DNA from: Bacillota bacterium
GTDB lineage: Bacteria > Bacillota > Clostridia > Lachnospirales > Lachnospiraceae
Assembly: GCA_023413555.1 (NCBI GenBank)
Contig: JAEZPG010000046.1
Location: 1-32,968 of the forward strand
Length of the DNA: 32,968 nt
Direction of reading: 5' to 3'
Numbering within the stretch: the stretch's first letter is position 1; each line of letters starts with the position of its first letter. Of the stretch, positions 17,962 to 27,039 are shown in pieces. The notes under the pieces were generated by a model. The model ran no database searches, was not told the DNA's origin, and saw nothing but the letters and a program-made list of their open reading frames with translations. The position numbers and the translations under genes are program-made.

Positions 17962-20412
17962 TTATATATTTCTCTTAATATAATCATAGACTTTTTTCCC
18001 ACAACTAATCCCATCATTTACAATATCTAAATGAGAGTCTTCTTTTATAATAGAATCAGCAGATATAGCGTCCACAAATGATCCTACACGAAATGCCTGT
18101 GATTCATGATACATATTTCTATGAATCGAATTAAATTTAATGCCATTTATAAAATTCTTATCTTGAACCAATTGTTTGATGTTGTTTAATTCGAGCTTTA
18201 TTATTTCATACTTCTGTTTTTCAAGATCAATCTCTAGCAATGCTGCATCAGTCAGTCTGTATGCAAGAACAGTATAATCATTGATTTTAGCTAAGTAACT
18301 GTATGATAGCAAAATTTCATTCCTTGACTCTATATTGATTTTCATTGAGTGAGCAAACATGTCAAGAGACCCATTTTTCTTATCTAATTTATATAATTTG
18401 TAGTCATCTGATAACTCTGGAAATAGTAATACATAGTCGTTTCCAGCAATTAATCCTTCAATTTTTTGTTTGATGCTTAATTTAATATGCTTTAACTCAT
18501 TCTTGAGACAATCCCATCGAAATATATTGTCCCTATCAATGTCAATAAGCCAAAAAAATTCTCCATCTGTATCCATCCAATAAAAACCCCTGTTTTCTTC
18601 GCCTAAGGTATGGATTGTGATACTTTTTGTATCCATATTAAATTCAACCATTCTGTTAGATTCCATTGATGCGAAATAGAGTTTATTATTGTATTGTCGA
18701 CCTATTCCATATTTACTATTGCTATCATTTAGTAGTTCATCGCAATAATAACTACATTCACGATTTTTTAAATCGTATCTTACAATACCTTGATAACAGT
18801 GAGGTGCTAAATAAAGTGCATTATCATAATATACTGCAGTAAAGAAATTACCGTTATCTTTGCTATTTTCTACTTTTTCATATGTAAACTCATCGTCATC
18901 CAGATTATATTCTAAAATCTTATCTTCTCTGAAAGGTATTAATATAATTCGTTGCTCTCTCTTAAAAATTCTACAATAAGAGCCACTATAACTATACAGT
19001 TCCTCAGGTATTTGTTTTACAATCTCAACTGTTCTATCTGAAAAATTACACTTAGCAATTACCTTAAATTCATCAATAATGAACCATTTGCTTTGTTTAT
19101 CACAATACATATCATAAATTGGTGAGGTTCTCAATTGCTGGTAATTATTTATCTTATTATCCAACAAAAACATTGGCTTTTTTGTCACGTCGAATAAAGT
19201 AGCCATGGAAGAGGTATCTTCCCCTATATACGCATCACTGATGGCAATGGCTAGATTTAAATCAGCGCCTGTATCTAGAATTCCCATTTTATTTGCGATG
19301 AAATCCTGTTGTATAATGTCATATCTTTGCACTAATTCTGGTTTCATGGCAATTAGAGTAGATCTATACAAAGGATGTGGTCGCCACCATATAACTACGT
19401 CTTTTCTATCTTGAAATTCTTTTAATACCATTTCAATCTTATCTAGCGCCACTTCTCCATATTGCAAAAGTGATGTTATACTGGTATTATAAAGAATTAC
19501 CTTTCGATTATTAATTATTGAATTCCAAGTTTTTGGGATTTTCAATTTATCTTTGTTATTCTCATAATTTAGCACGCAATCTATCTTTGGTGAACCAAAC
19601 ATAAGAAGCTTATCTGCACTGATGGTCTCTTTTAATTGGTCATATGCCTGCTGACCTTGTACTATAATTTTATCTGCATGAATATAGGAAGGAAACATTA
19701 AATGTGCCTCCGGTATTCTTCCTTCAGCAACATAATATGGTGTATAAATAAGCATATCCGTATATTCTTTTAACTTAGCTGAATAAAAAGCTGGGTGAAC
19801 ACTGGTAACTTTATTAAATTGATCATAAGGATTATGAAAAATAATAACATCTGGATGTATTACTTCTAGATTCACCTTTTGATAATCTTCAATTATAACA
19901 TTAGTAGGCAATAAATCTCCTTCATAGCATAGTTGCTGATCAATACTTTTTGCTTTTTTTTCATAATAGGGAATGGGAATCACATGAGTATTAAAATGAG
20001 AATCCTTTATAAACTCCATCCAGATACTCTCCATGCTATCCCACATAGATGCTTTATATGGTAAAAAGACAATCTCATATGTTAGAATAATCTGATGATT
20101 AAGATAATCCTCTACTTTTTTTAATATATGGCTTAACCATTTTAATCGTTTCTTAACTTCTGACCTATTAGAAATATGTAAACTTAATTCATATAAGTCA
20201 TCACAATACGACTCTAATAAAGATACCGCTGTGGTATCTTCTTCCGTATTCTCAATATTCTCGCCTATTGCAATTGCAGCCTGTTGACATTCTGTAAGTA
20301 TATCCATAATCTGATTAATATCCGTAGCTAATGATAACGTGGTAATTTCTTCATGTGCCTTATATAGAGAATTTATTAATTCACACAATTTTTTCTTTAT
20401 ATATGCTCTCAT
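17962..20412 (-). CDS. CDP-glycerol glycerophosphotransferase-like domain plus possible beta-propeller
   Basis: The 816-residue product has a helical N-terminus (residues 1-105). A GT-B-like domain follows at about 108-420, containing 'VVIWWRPHPLYR' (near residue 340) and 'SDAYIGEDTSSMATLF' (near 395). The latter two resemble the C-lobe signatures of TagF/TarF-like CDP-glycerol transferases ('RxHP' and 'SDxxITDYSS'). From about 430 to 790 there are repeated beta-rich segments with aromatic strands ('NALYLAPHCYQGIVRYDL', 'NKLYFASMESNRMVEFNM', 'GEFFWLIDIDRDNIFRWD'), which look like blades of a propeller. It probably transfers a polyol phosphate or a sugar. The gene overlaps its upstream neighbour by 4 bp (ATGA), showing translational coupling. 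Both the enzyme class and the propeller are inferences. Confidence 0.65.
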   Translation of the reverse strand: MRAYIKKKLCELINSLYKAHEEITTLSLATDINQIMDILTECQQAAIAIGENIENTEEDTTAVSLLESYCDDLYELSLHISNRSEVKKRLKWLSHILKKVEDYLNHQIILTYEIVFLPYKASMWDSMESIWMEFIKDSHFNTHVIPIPYYEKKAKSIDQQLCYEGDLLPTNVIIEDYQKVNLEVIHPDVIIFHNPYDQFNKVTSVHPAFYSAKLKEYTDMLIYTPYYVAEGRIPEAHLMFPSYIHADKIIVQGQQAYDQLKETISADKLLMFGSPKIDCVLNYENNKDKLKIPKTWNSIINNRKVILYNTSITSLLQYGEVALDKIEMVLKEFQDRKDVVIWWRPHPLYRSTLIAMKPELVQRYDIIQQDFIANKMGILDTGADLNLAIAISDAYIGEDTSSMATLFDVTKKPMFLLDNKINNYQQLRTSPIYDMYCDKQSKWFIIDEFKVIAKCNFSDRTVEIVKQIPEELYSYSGSYCRIFKREQRIILIPFREDKILEYNLDDDEFTYEKVENSKDNGNFFTAVYYDNALYLAPHCYQGIVRYDLKNRECSYYCDELLNDSNSKYGIGRQYNNKLYFASMESNRMVEFNMDTKSITIHTLGEENRGFYWMDTDGEFFWLIDIDRDNIFRWDCLKNELKHIKLSIKQKIEGLIAGNDYVLLFPELSDDYKLYKLDKKNGSLDMFAHSMKINIESRNEILLSYSYLAKINDYTVLAYRLTDAALLEIDLEKQKYEIIKLELNNIKQLVQDKNFINGIKFNSIHRNMYHESQAFRVGSFVDAISADSIIKEDSHLDIVNDGISCGKKVYDYIKRNI

Positions 20413-21536
20413 ATAATATTATCCCCCATATATAATCGTTCAATCAGCTTTATTTGATGCTTAATATCAAATCCAGCTTCACTGATTTCTTTTCCCATAT
20501 CTCGTCTATCATATCCCTTTGAAAGAGAGAAGATTCTTTTGCACCAAATTTCTCTATCTAGTGATAAGCATTCTATATTCTCGGTTAGCCTTACTTCTGA
20601 AGGCACACGATCACTACTGATACACTTTAATCCGGATATCTGAGCCTCTAATAGAACAATAGAAAAGCCTTCAAATAACGACGGAAGTAAAAATACGTCC
20701 ATAACCATCAATAAGTTATTCACATCATTTCTTTTTTCTAAAAAGATTACTTTATTCTGAAGCCCTAACTTGTTTACTTTATCAATCATTAATCCTTTTA
20801 ATGGTCCAAGTCCAATAAGTAGAAGTTTCGCATTTGGTATGCCTTTTTGAATCTGATGAAACACCTCGATAAGAAATTCATGATTTTTCTCGTAGGCAAA
20901 TCTGCCAACATGACCAAGTATAAAATCATCCTGTCCTATCCCTAATAAGTCTCGATAGTTGTCTCTAACCTTCTTAGAATAGATGTATTTATCAATAGGT
21001 ATTGCGTTATTAAGGATTTTTATCCTTTCCTGATTAATATTTTTTCCATAGAGCCAATCCGCTGCAAATTGTGAGCATGCCCAAAAATCTGTTGCATCCT
21101 GTATGGTTAATGAGTTCTTTACATTATTATGTATGTTAAGAAGATCTTTTCTTACTCTTTCATCTGGTTGATTCCATATACCTGTGCTATGTGCATGAAT
21201 AATAATTCTAGGAACACCCTTTTTTATCGCACATTCTTCAACTAATTTACTCTTCCAGTATGTTGTATGGAGATGTATAATATCATATTTATTTTCAAGA
21301 AGCTCAGAAAACTCCTGAATAAACTTTTCCTTATTGTCTTCTGCATAGCAAGACAAATAATGAACTTTACATCCTTCTGCCTTTAATTCTTCCTCAAAAT
21401 CCAGTGTCTTACTTAGAGTAGCAAAATCAAACTGAAACATTTCTTTATTAATATATTCCCAATTCGTTAATGCATAGTTTGTAATACCGCCCCTTGAGTT
21501 GGCAATTGGAAAATGAAGTACTTTATATTTTTTCAT
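20409..21536 (-). CDS. GT4-family glycosyltransferase (no extra module)
   Basis: The 375-residue product is a plain GT-B enzyme. It begins 'VLHFPIANSRGGITNYAL' (N-lobe loop), has 'IIHLHTTYWKS' and 'IIIHAHSTGIW' in the middle, 'ILGHVGRFAYEKNHEFLI' at the start of the C-lobe and 'LFEGFSIVLLEAQISG' (about residue 275) as the E-x7-E motif. It resembles EpsF/CapM-type capsule transferases. Unlike the three GT4 copies further along, it lacks the Rossmann module. Its stop overlaps the start of the next gene (ATGA). It lies 3 bp from the cytidylyltransferase-oxidoreductase fusion. Confidence 0.87.
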   Translation of the reverse strand: MKKYKVLHFPIANSRGGITNYALTNWEYINKEMFQFDFATLSKTLDFEEELKAEGCKVHYLSCYAEDNKEKFIQEFSELLENKYDIIHLHTTYWKSKLVEECAIKKGVPRIIIHAHSTGIWNQPDERVRKDLLNIHNNVKNSLTIQDATDFWACSQFAADWLYGKNINQERIKILNNAIPIDKYIYSKKVRDNYRDLLGIGQDDFILGHVGRFAYEKNHEFLIEVFHQIQKGIPNAKLLLIGLGPLKGLMIDKVNKLGLQNKVIFLEKRNDVNNLLMVMDVFLLPSLFEGFSIVLLEAQISGLKCISSDRVPSEVRLTENIECLSLDREIWCKRIFSLSKGYDRRDMGKEISEAGFDIKHQIKLIERLYMGDNII

Positions 21537-21539
21537 GCT

Positions 21540-22895
21540 CTACTCCTCTGTATTATGATACTGTTCCCTTTTTAACATAAACTTTTCCATAATATCAGCT
21601 AATGCGATCGACTCTTTCTGTGTAAACTTAAAAGTCTCTCTTTCTGAACTATTGATTAATGATACAAAATCACTTATTTCATACCTTAATCCATCCCCTA
21701 GAAAGCTAGCGTTATGCTTTTCAATATGATTAGGATCTTCATAGTGTACTTCAAAAGTACGTGTAAGCCACCAAGGCGATTCTGCCAGAATATATCCATT
21801 CGTACCAGCAATTATCAACTGACCTTCCGACTTTACTGCGACACCACTTTTTGATAAGCCCATTGCTTTCTTATAAATCATAGACGTCTTTGTATATAAA
21901 TCTATGCTATTTTCATCTAGGATACTGTTAAATTCAATAGAATCATAATTTAAGCCAAGTAGTTTTATGATCGGTAAGATTGTATGACTTCCAAATTCAA
22001 GAAAACTTCCACCATATTGGATGTCAGTACGTTCTCTTAAATAGCTATCCGTTAATCTTGTAAAGCAAGCCTCAACATCGCATATGGTACCAATCTTACC
22101 ACTTCTTGCTATCCCTAAAAGTCGGTTAAACCCAGGACAGAAAGCTGTTTTTATAGCCTCTATCAAAACCAAATTCTGTTTATTCGCTAGTCTAAATAAT
22201 TCCTCTGCATGTATTCTCTTTAAAGCCATTGGTTTTTCACAAAGCACATGCTTACCATGTTCCAGAACTGTCTTTGCATATGCATAATGTGTTTCATGGG
22301 GAGATGCAATATATACCGCATCCACACCTTGTAAAAACATATTAATATCATCAGTATAGGAATCTAATTCAAACTTTTCTGCAAAGGCTTTTGCACTTTT
22401 ACTTTGTGGATTAAAAGCGCTCACCACAGTAACACCACTAACATATTTCACTTCCGGAACAAATCTTTCTGCAATCCTTCCAGTACCAATTATTCCCAAC
22501 CGTATGATAGGATATTTCTGAAGGCGAAGCATTGTACTCGAAATACTTTTTGTTCTTTCAAGGTATACCACCTCACACAAATCCTTGAGATAGTCAAAGC
22601 TTCCCGTCCAATCAGAACCAAGTACAAAAACATCAATATCATATTTTTCTATATCTTCTGCCTTTTGTCCTTCATGGTCTTCCACAATGATTTTATCAGC
22701 CAAACCACTTTTCTTTACATTCTCAATGCGATCAATTAAGGAATCTATTACGTTCAATTTTCCTCTGGATTCATCAAATTGTTCCGTGGTAACTCCTATA
22801 ATTAGATAATCTCCAAGTGCTTTCGCACGTTTTAACAAATTATAATGTCCTTCATGGAATAAATCAAAGGAACCATATGTAATTACCTTTTTCAT
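21540..22895 (-). CDS. Cytidylyltransferase fused to a Gfo/Idh/MocA oxidoreductase
   Basis: Residues 1 to about 125 are a nucleotidyltransferase domain: 'TYGSFDLFHEGHYNLL' with the HxGH motif (HEGH, residues 14-17) and 'SISSTMLR' at its end. Residues about 130-451 are a Gfo/Idh/MocA dehydrogenase: 'RLGIIGTGRIAERF' for NAD(P), and 'CEKPMAL' (about residue 220) with the lysine typical of the family. One polypeptide thus could oxidise or reduce a sugar or polyol phosphate and link it to CMP. It resembles the TagD-type enzyme at 1945 in its first domain. The fusion is genuine as read, with no frame break. AGAGGTAGAAGG precedes the ATG. Confidence 0.88.
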   Translation of the reverse strand: MKKVITYGSFDLFHEGHYNLLKRAKALGDYLIIGVTTEQFDESRGKLNVIDSLIDRIENVKKSGLADKIIVEDHEGQKAEDIEKYDIDVFVLGSDWTGSFDYLKDLCEVVYLERTKSISSTMLRLQKYPIIRLGIIGTGRIAERFVPEVKYVSGVTVVSAFNPQSKSAKAFAEKFELDSYTDDINMFLQGVDAVYIASPHETHYAYAKTVLEHGKHVLCEKPMALKRIHAEELFRLANKQNLVLIEAIKTAFCPGFNRLLGIARSGKIGTICDVEACFTRLTDSYLRERTDIQYGGSFLEFGSHTILPIIKLLGLNYDSIEFNSILDENSIDLYTKTSMIYKKAMGLSKSGVAVKSEGQLIIAGTNGYILAESPWWLTRTFEVHYEDPNHIEKHNASFLGDGLRYEISDFVSLINSSERETFKFTQKESIALADIMEKFMLKREQYHNTEE

Positions 22896-22927
22896 CCTTC
22901 TACCTCTACTATAGTCTGGTGAAATTA

Positions 22928-24169
22928 TTAATATAACCCCCCCAATTCCTCATTATATTGATAAAATTCCTCTATTCCCATCTCTACTAACTGATTGGCG
23001 ATAACATCATAATAGATATTACATATTACTATTACGCAATTATCCGGTTCAATCTTGAGTAGTTCTCTTGGATTCTTTACCTCTATTCCATTTATCATTG
23101 TATCCCATTTCATACTATCATTATCTACAACAAACTCAGGCCTACATTGTTCTCCATATATTTTCATATAATTTTCAAACATATTCCCTGCACCAAATAG
23201 TACTAAATTTCTTTTGCCTACAAACTGCTTTAAATTAATTCTTGATATAAAATATCTACCTAAATGATAAATCATACTTAATATCTGATTTTGAATAAAT
23301 TTAGGATAATTGTTCATACATTGAAATGTCTCAAAACTAATTACGCCATCGTATTCAATAGCTTTTAATCCAGATAAAAAACCATCCCAGTCTGTGCTGC
23401 AATAATTATATCCTTTTGTATAGGAGTAAGGCATCATATGTAAATCATAGACTGCATCATTATCGTGAATATGTAATATTTTAAGTCTGTTGTTTAATGT
23501 ACACAGCATATGAAACATGTCCTTACCTAGAATATTAGCATGGCCTACATCAAAGCAGAAGCCAAAGCACTCCTGTCCAGCTATTCTATTTAATTCATCT
23601 ATATATGACATAGCTTCTTCTCCAGAAGCACATATACCCTCAATAATACGACCATTTTTTCCATAAAATAAATTTTCAAGGCATATTACAACATTATGTT
23701 TTTTTGCATAAGGAATCAGCTTTGAAAAGAATTTAATATTGAGAGTACGTTCTTTCTCATCACCTAACTCATATCGTATTGTAAAAGGATGAACTACTAG
23801 ATACCTGCAATTAAGATAGGAACAAATCGCAATACTCTTCTTGGTTACCTCAAGCATATAGTCACTCATTTGTTCTTTTTCTTCATCTTTCCACCAGTAT
23901 TCATACACTGGAAAAGGAGCGTGCATCTGAGATATTGCTAGATCATATTCAGATAATATCTTCTTATGTTCCGAAAAATAGATCTTCAATTCTTCTAAAC
24001 TCTGATCAAAAAATTTGCTTGGTTTTCCTGCTCTTATTTCTTGGGCTGATAAATGCACTTCCAAATTATAATCAATACAATCAAAGCCAGCATTCTTAAT
24101 TCTACTGATTCCTGTTCTCAACCCATTTTCACTGACTGTACCTAGTGCCTGTACCCCTATTTTCAACAT
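22928..24169 (-). CDS. Xylose isomerase-like TIM barrel with C-terminal Rossmann module
   Basis: Residues 1 to about 295 form a sugar phosphate isomerase/epimerase-like TIM barrel. Likely metal-site strands are 'VICLENLFYG', 'GFCFDVGHANILG', 'KILHIHDNDAVYDLH' and 'VISFETFQC', giving the Glu/Asp/His/Glu set of AP-endonuclease-family-2 enzymes. Residues about 315-413 are the recurrent module ('NLVLFGAGNMFENYM', 'DNDSMKWDT', 'IVICNIYYDVI'), most like the C-terminus of the protein at 2375. It probably interconverts a sugar for the cluster's glycan; the substrate is unknown. GGGGTAG precedes the ATG. Confidence 0.82.
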   Translation of the reverse strand: MLKIGVQALGTVSENGLRTGISRIKNAGFDCIDYNLEVHLSAQEIRAGKPSKFFDQSLEELKIYFSEHKKILSEYDLAISQMHAPFPVYEYWWKDEEKEQMSDYMLEVTKKSIAICSYLNCRYLVVHPFTIRYELGDEKERTLNIKFFSKLIPYAKKHNVVICLENLFYGKNGRIIEGICASGEEAMSYIDELNRIAGQECFGFCFDVGHANILGKDMFHMLCTLNNRLKILHIHDNDAVYDLHMMPYSYTKGYNYCSTDWDGFLSGLKAIEYDGVISFETFQCMNNYPKFIQNQILSMIYHLGRYFISRINLKQFVGKRNLVLFGAGNMFENYMKIYGEQCRPEFVVDNDSMKWDTMINGIEVKNPRELLKIEPDNCVIVICNIYYDVIANQLVEMGIEEFYQYNEELGGLY

Positions 24170-24219
24170 AAATCTACCCCGTATTTTATTCTATTATGTA
24201 TTTCGAACCATTTGTTAAA

Positions 24220-25056
24220 TTATTTAATAACTGCTAAGCTAAATCCATCACCTATCGGTGTAATCTTTAATGGTTCTCCTAACTCTTCTTGAAATTTATA
24301 TACTGCCTGTTCCACATTAGGATAAGACTCAGAGAAATAATCATGAATAAGTATAATCCCACCCTTAACCATCATAGGGTAGAACAATCTTAATCCCTCT
24401 AATGTTGGCTTGAATAAATCCATATCTAGATTAATGAAACAGAACTTATCTACAATTTCTTTTGCCGTTTCTGGAAAATGCCCTTTGTAAATTTTTATAT
24501 TTTCTGGTCTTTTCATTTTCTCTAGTACTATTTCTTCATTCGTCAACTTAAAATGAGGTGCAGATAATTCTGACTTCTTTTCTTCATATCTATAATCACT
24601 CTCATCAAAACCATCAAATGTATCAAAAAGATAACATGTTCTATCTGGGAAAAACTCATTAATATACTTGGCAAATTCTCCTTGATATACACCAGCCTCA
24701 CCTACATTACCCTTTATACCATTCTTTTCTACTAATTGTGCGTAATTATTCAAAAATACTATCCTAGCTTGATTCATATCATTTAATAACTTTGTCTCTA
24801 TTTTGTACATCAAAGATGCATCTATTGCTAATATCTGATTTCTAACCTGTTGTTCTCCCATCAGAGTCCCTATAATAATATTATCAAACTCAGCTTCTAA
24901 TAAAAATTCTGGTGGATAAACTTGAATCCCATCAATCTTTGTACCCCATTTTTCTTTTATATTATCTATGAATCCGATAATATTATTTTCATTTTTTATC
25001 ATTTTATATATACGTTTACCAGTTCCGCCGGCTCCCCATATTACTACCTGTCTCAT
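24220..25056 (-). CDS. TylF-like O-methyltransferase with N-terminal Rossmann module
   Basis: Residues 1-95 are the recurrent module ('VVIWGAGGTGKRIYKMI', 'FIDNIKEKWGT'). Residues about 105-278 are a TylF/macrocin-type O-methyltransferase: 'VGEAGVYQGEFAKYI', 'YLFDTFDGFDESDY', 'INLDMDLFKPTLEGL' and 'GIILIHDYFSESYPNVE', with the acidic metal residues of the family visible. TylF-type enzymes methylate sugar hydroxyls using SAM, so it probably methylates a residue of the glycan. It lies 22 bp from the LicD gene upstream. AAAGGA precedes the ATG. Confidence 0.88.
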   Translation of the reverse strand: MRQVVIWGAGGTGKRIYKMIKNENNIIGFIDNIKEKWGTKIDGIQVYPPEFLLEAEFDNIIIGTLMGEQQVRNQILAIDASLMYKIETKLLNDMNQARIVFLNNYAQLVEKNGIKGNVGEAGVYQGEFAKYINEFFPDRTCYLFDTFDGFDESDYRYEEKKSELSAPHFKLTNEEIVLEKMKRPENIKIYKGHFPETAKEIVDKFCFINLDMDLFKPTLEGLRLFYPMMVKGGIILIHDYFSESYPNVEQAVYKFQEELGEPLKITPIGDGFSLAVIK

Positions 25057-25078
25057 AAATTATTAATCCTTTCTAATA

Positions 25079-25927
25079 CTATCTATCAGGTAATTTTAAC
25101 TCAGAAATCGGATGTATCATTCTATCCTTTTCATCTGGAATTTTCATATAGTTTCCATATTTGAACCGAAGATATTCATCTGCATCAGCTATTCCAACAA
25201 GCTTGACGTCCTCAAATTCATATCTTTTCACATACTCATACCATTGTCTTTTTTCACCACGAATACGATATGTTCTAGGGTTTGGAAATGTCAGAACTCG
25301 GACAAATTTAGTTTTTTTCCTATTACTATATCTTATAAATCGATTGAACGAATGTTTCAGTTTTTCTTCATTAATTTGATAAAGCAGCTTATATAAAGTT
25401 TTTACTAGCATATTTTTTTCAATTCTATAGCCAACAGCTGACCAAAAACATTTGCGATATACAAAACAAATAAAACAATGTACTAGACGTAAAAAGAAGT
25501 TTTCTGGGACATTATCAAAGGGAAATATATCTATAAAAATCCCCTGGAAATAAGGCATGTCTTCTTGATTTAAACGTATAAATTTTGTACTTTTTCTTCT
25601 AAGTTTTCCATATCCCCATCTATATCCTTTTGTTGTTTGATAATCTTGGAAACAGAATTTGTCTTCATTGAGTTCTTGTTTACACGCCTTTTTAAACTTT
25701 TCATATTCTTCTCGAAGCATTCCTATATCAGCATCATCATCCCATGGAATATACCCTCCATGGCGTATACAACCTAATAATGTCCCTCCTATTATACAAT
25801 ACTTTATATCATACATCTTACATATTCTATCTACCTCTACTAACATTTCTATCTGAACTTGTCTAATCTCAGCTAATTCCTTATCAGAACAAGTATATCC
25901 TTTGTTTCTCAATATACTTTCGCTCAC
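25079..25927 (-). CDS. LicD-family phosphotransferase
   Basis: The product is about 282 residues from a GTG at 25927, chosen because GAGGAGA lies 6 bp upstream; an alternative GTG at 25942 lies upstream of that ribosome binding site. The LicD signature is near residues 40-70: 'CIIGGTLLGCIRHGGYIPWD' followed by DDADIGM, with the paired acidic residues. LicD proteins transfer phosphocholine or a related phospho-group from a CDP donor to a sugar. Together with the cytidylyltransferases at 1945 and 21540 this suggests phospho-substituents on the glycan. No Rossmann module is attached, unlike the LicD domain at 2375. Confidence 0.87.
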   Translation of the reverse strand: MSESILRNKGYTCSDKELAEIRQVQIEMLVEVDRICKMYDIKYCIIGGTLLGCIRHGGYIPWDDDADIGMLREEYEKFKKACKQELNEDKFCFQDYQTTKGYRWGYGKLRRKSTKFIRLNQEDMPYFQGIFIDIFPFDNVPENFFLRLVHCFICFVYRKCFWSAVGYRIEKNMLVKTLYKLLYQINEEKLKHSFNRFIRYSNRKKTKFVRVLTFPNPRTYRIRGEKRQWYEYVKRYEFEDVKLVGIADADEYLRFKYGNYMKIPDEKDRMIHPISELKLPDR

Positions 25928-26002
25928 AATAGTTCTCCTCACACAAAATTCTTCTATATTTGTTTAATTATACTATTGTTATATATTTTTTTCTACATCA
26001 TC

Positions 26003-26863
26003 TTACTTATTAACATCATATTTACTAAGAAATAACTCTATATTCAAAAAATCTTTTTGGCATTCTTTTATTTTTTCTATCGGCCAATCCCACCATTTTA
26101 TTCTATTTAATTGTTCAATCTGCTCTTGGGTAAATCTATACTTAATAATTTTTGCTGGAACTCCACCAACAACCGCGTAATCTGGTACATCCTTTGTTAT
26201 AACAGCACCCGCTGCTCCTATTACTCCATTACCTATATGTGCACCATTTGTTATCCGAACATCTCGTCCTAACCACACATCATTTCCTATGATACACTTT
26301 CTAGTATTTAATGTTGCTTCAGGAACATGACCTGGAATAACGAAAAGTTGATCCTCTATCTGACAACTATCATCATTTCCATAATATAGAAATGGATGAG
26401 TGCTTACATAAGCAGTCGGATGATTGATTTCAACACTTGTACCTTCTGCAAAACTACAGAAGGATCCTATTTCTTCTACCAACCAGCTATCTTGACATAG
26501 CGGTCCAAAGCTATATCTTCCTATTTTGGTATGTGGTTTTGGGAACATATCTACAATTCTGTCTATTGGAATGTACTTTTTTATATTCTCTCTAATTTCA
26601 TCATAGTAATCTTTATGGTCACTGGCCACAAGACAAATATAATCAGAACAATCGATTTCATTTAAGTATGTTATAGGTTTAATATTAGAATTTGTTTTTG
26701 ACAAGCCATTGTCAATTATTAACTCTTCTTGAATTCCATATTTTCCATTTAATATCGTCTTTGTAATTATCCCTAATTCCCCAAATGGATAAATAATAAA
26801 TTTCATTTTTCCATGCTTAATCAGCCTCATTATTTTGAAATCAATTATTTTAAAATAATTCAT
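26003..26863 (-). CDS. Hexapeptide-repeat acetyltransferase (CatB-like) with N-terminal Rossmann-like module
   Basis: The 286-residue product starts at an ATG with GAGGTGATG 5 bp upstream. Residues about 20-110 are a divergent form of the module ('MKFIIYPFGELGIITKT'; the glycine turn is FGELG rather than GAG). Residues about 115-250 are a left-handed beta-helix: 'IGSFCSFAEGTSVEINHPTA', 'CIIGNDVWLGRDVRI' and 'IGAAGAVITKDVPDYAVVGG', typical of CatB/Vat-type O-acetyltransferases, with the family histidine in 'INHP'. It probably O-acetylates a sugar. It is the first gene of the long run, downstream of a structured leader with a probable promoter. Confidence 0.83.
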   Translation of the reverse strand: MNYFKIIDFKIMRLIKHGKMKFIIYPFGELGIITKTILNGKYGIQEELIIDNGLSKTNSNIKPITYLNEIDCSDYICLVASDHKDYYDEIRENIKKYIPIDRIVDMFPKPHTKIGRYSFGPLCQDSWLVEEIGSFCSFAEGTSVEINHPTAYVSTHPFLYYGNDDSCQIEDQLFVIPGHVPEATLNTRKCIIGNDVWLGRDVRITNGAHIGNGVIGAAGAVITKDVPDYAVVGGVPAKIIKYRFTQEQIEQLNRIKWWDWPIEKIKECQKDFLNIELFLSKYDVNK

Positions 26864-26907
26864 TTTTCATCACCTCATCACCTAATTTACTCTATCTTGT
26901 AATTGTT

Positions 26908-26939
26908 ATTATATTAAATTGAACAGCGTTTAATATAAT
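26908..26939. repeat. AT-rich inverted repeat, 11-bp perfect arms
   Basis: Arms at 26908-26918 and 26929-26939 (ATTATATTAAA/TTTAATATAAT) flank a 10-nt loop. The repeat overlaps the end of a 15-codon ORF in the leader of the glycan operon. No U-run follows on either strand, so it does not look like a terminator. Confidence 0.7.
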
Positions 26940-26961
26940 CATTGGCTTTTTTCCATAGCAT
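26914..26961 (-). CDS. Possible 15-residue leader ORF
   Basis: A short ORF starting at ATG 26961 encodes MLWKKANDYIKRCSI and ends in TAA at 26914-26916. A good ribosome binding site (AAAGGAAAGGTG) overlaps its ATG, and that site lies in one arm of a 10-bp inverted repeat (26961-26970 with 27008-27017). It lies between the probable promoter and the first glycan gene. It may be a leader peptide, the remains of a gene, or chance; I do not recognise it. Confidence 0.3.
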   Translation of the reverse strand: MLWKKANDYIKRCSI

Positions 26962-27017
26962 CACCTTTCCTTTCGTATATAGTGGCTTGGACACCTCTAT
27001 TATACTCGGAAAGGTGA
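26961..27017. repeat. 10-bp perfect inverted repeat around the probable promoter
   Basis: Arms at 26961-26970 and 27008-27017 (TCACCTTTCC/GGAAAGGTGA) are separated by 37 bp, which contain the -10 box TATAAT. The left arm on the minus strand contains a ribosome binding site. The spacing and symmetry would suit an operator or a switch between RNA structures, but no partner protein can be named. Confidence 0.55.
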
Positions 27018-27028
27018 TTTTTTGTATA
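26999..27028 (-). promoter_or_regulatory. Probable promoter of the glycan operon
   Basis: On the minus strand a consensus -10 TATAAT (26999-27004) has an 18-bp spacer to a -35-like TATACA (27023-27028, 4 of 6 consensus). It lies about 130 bp upstream of the acetyltransferase gene, the first of the run, and within an inverted repeat. The -35 match is imperfect, so this is a moderate call. Confidence 0.55.
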
Positions 27029-27039
27029 ACAACTGGCCC

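Noticed and set aside
25943..26002. A secondary promoter with TATAAT between the acetyltransferase and LicD genes
   Set aside because: A TATAAT-like box is present on the minus strand, but no acceptable -35 box stands at 16-19 bp, and AT-rich sequence makes a chance box likely.
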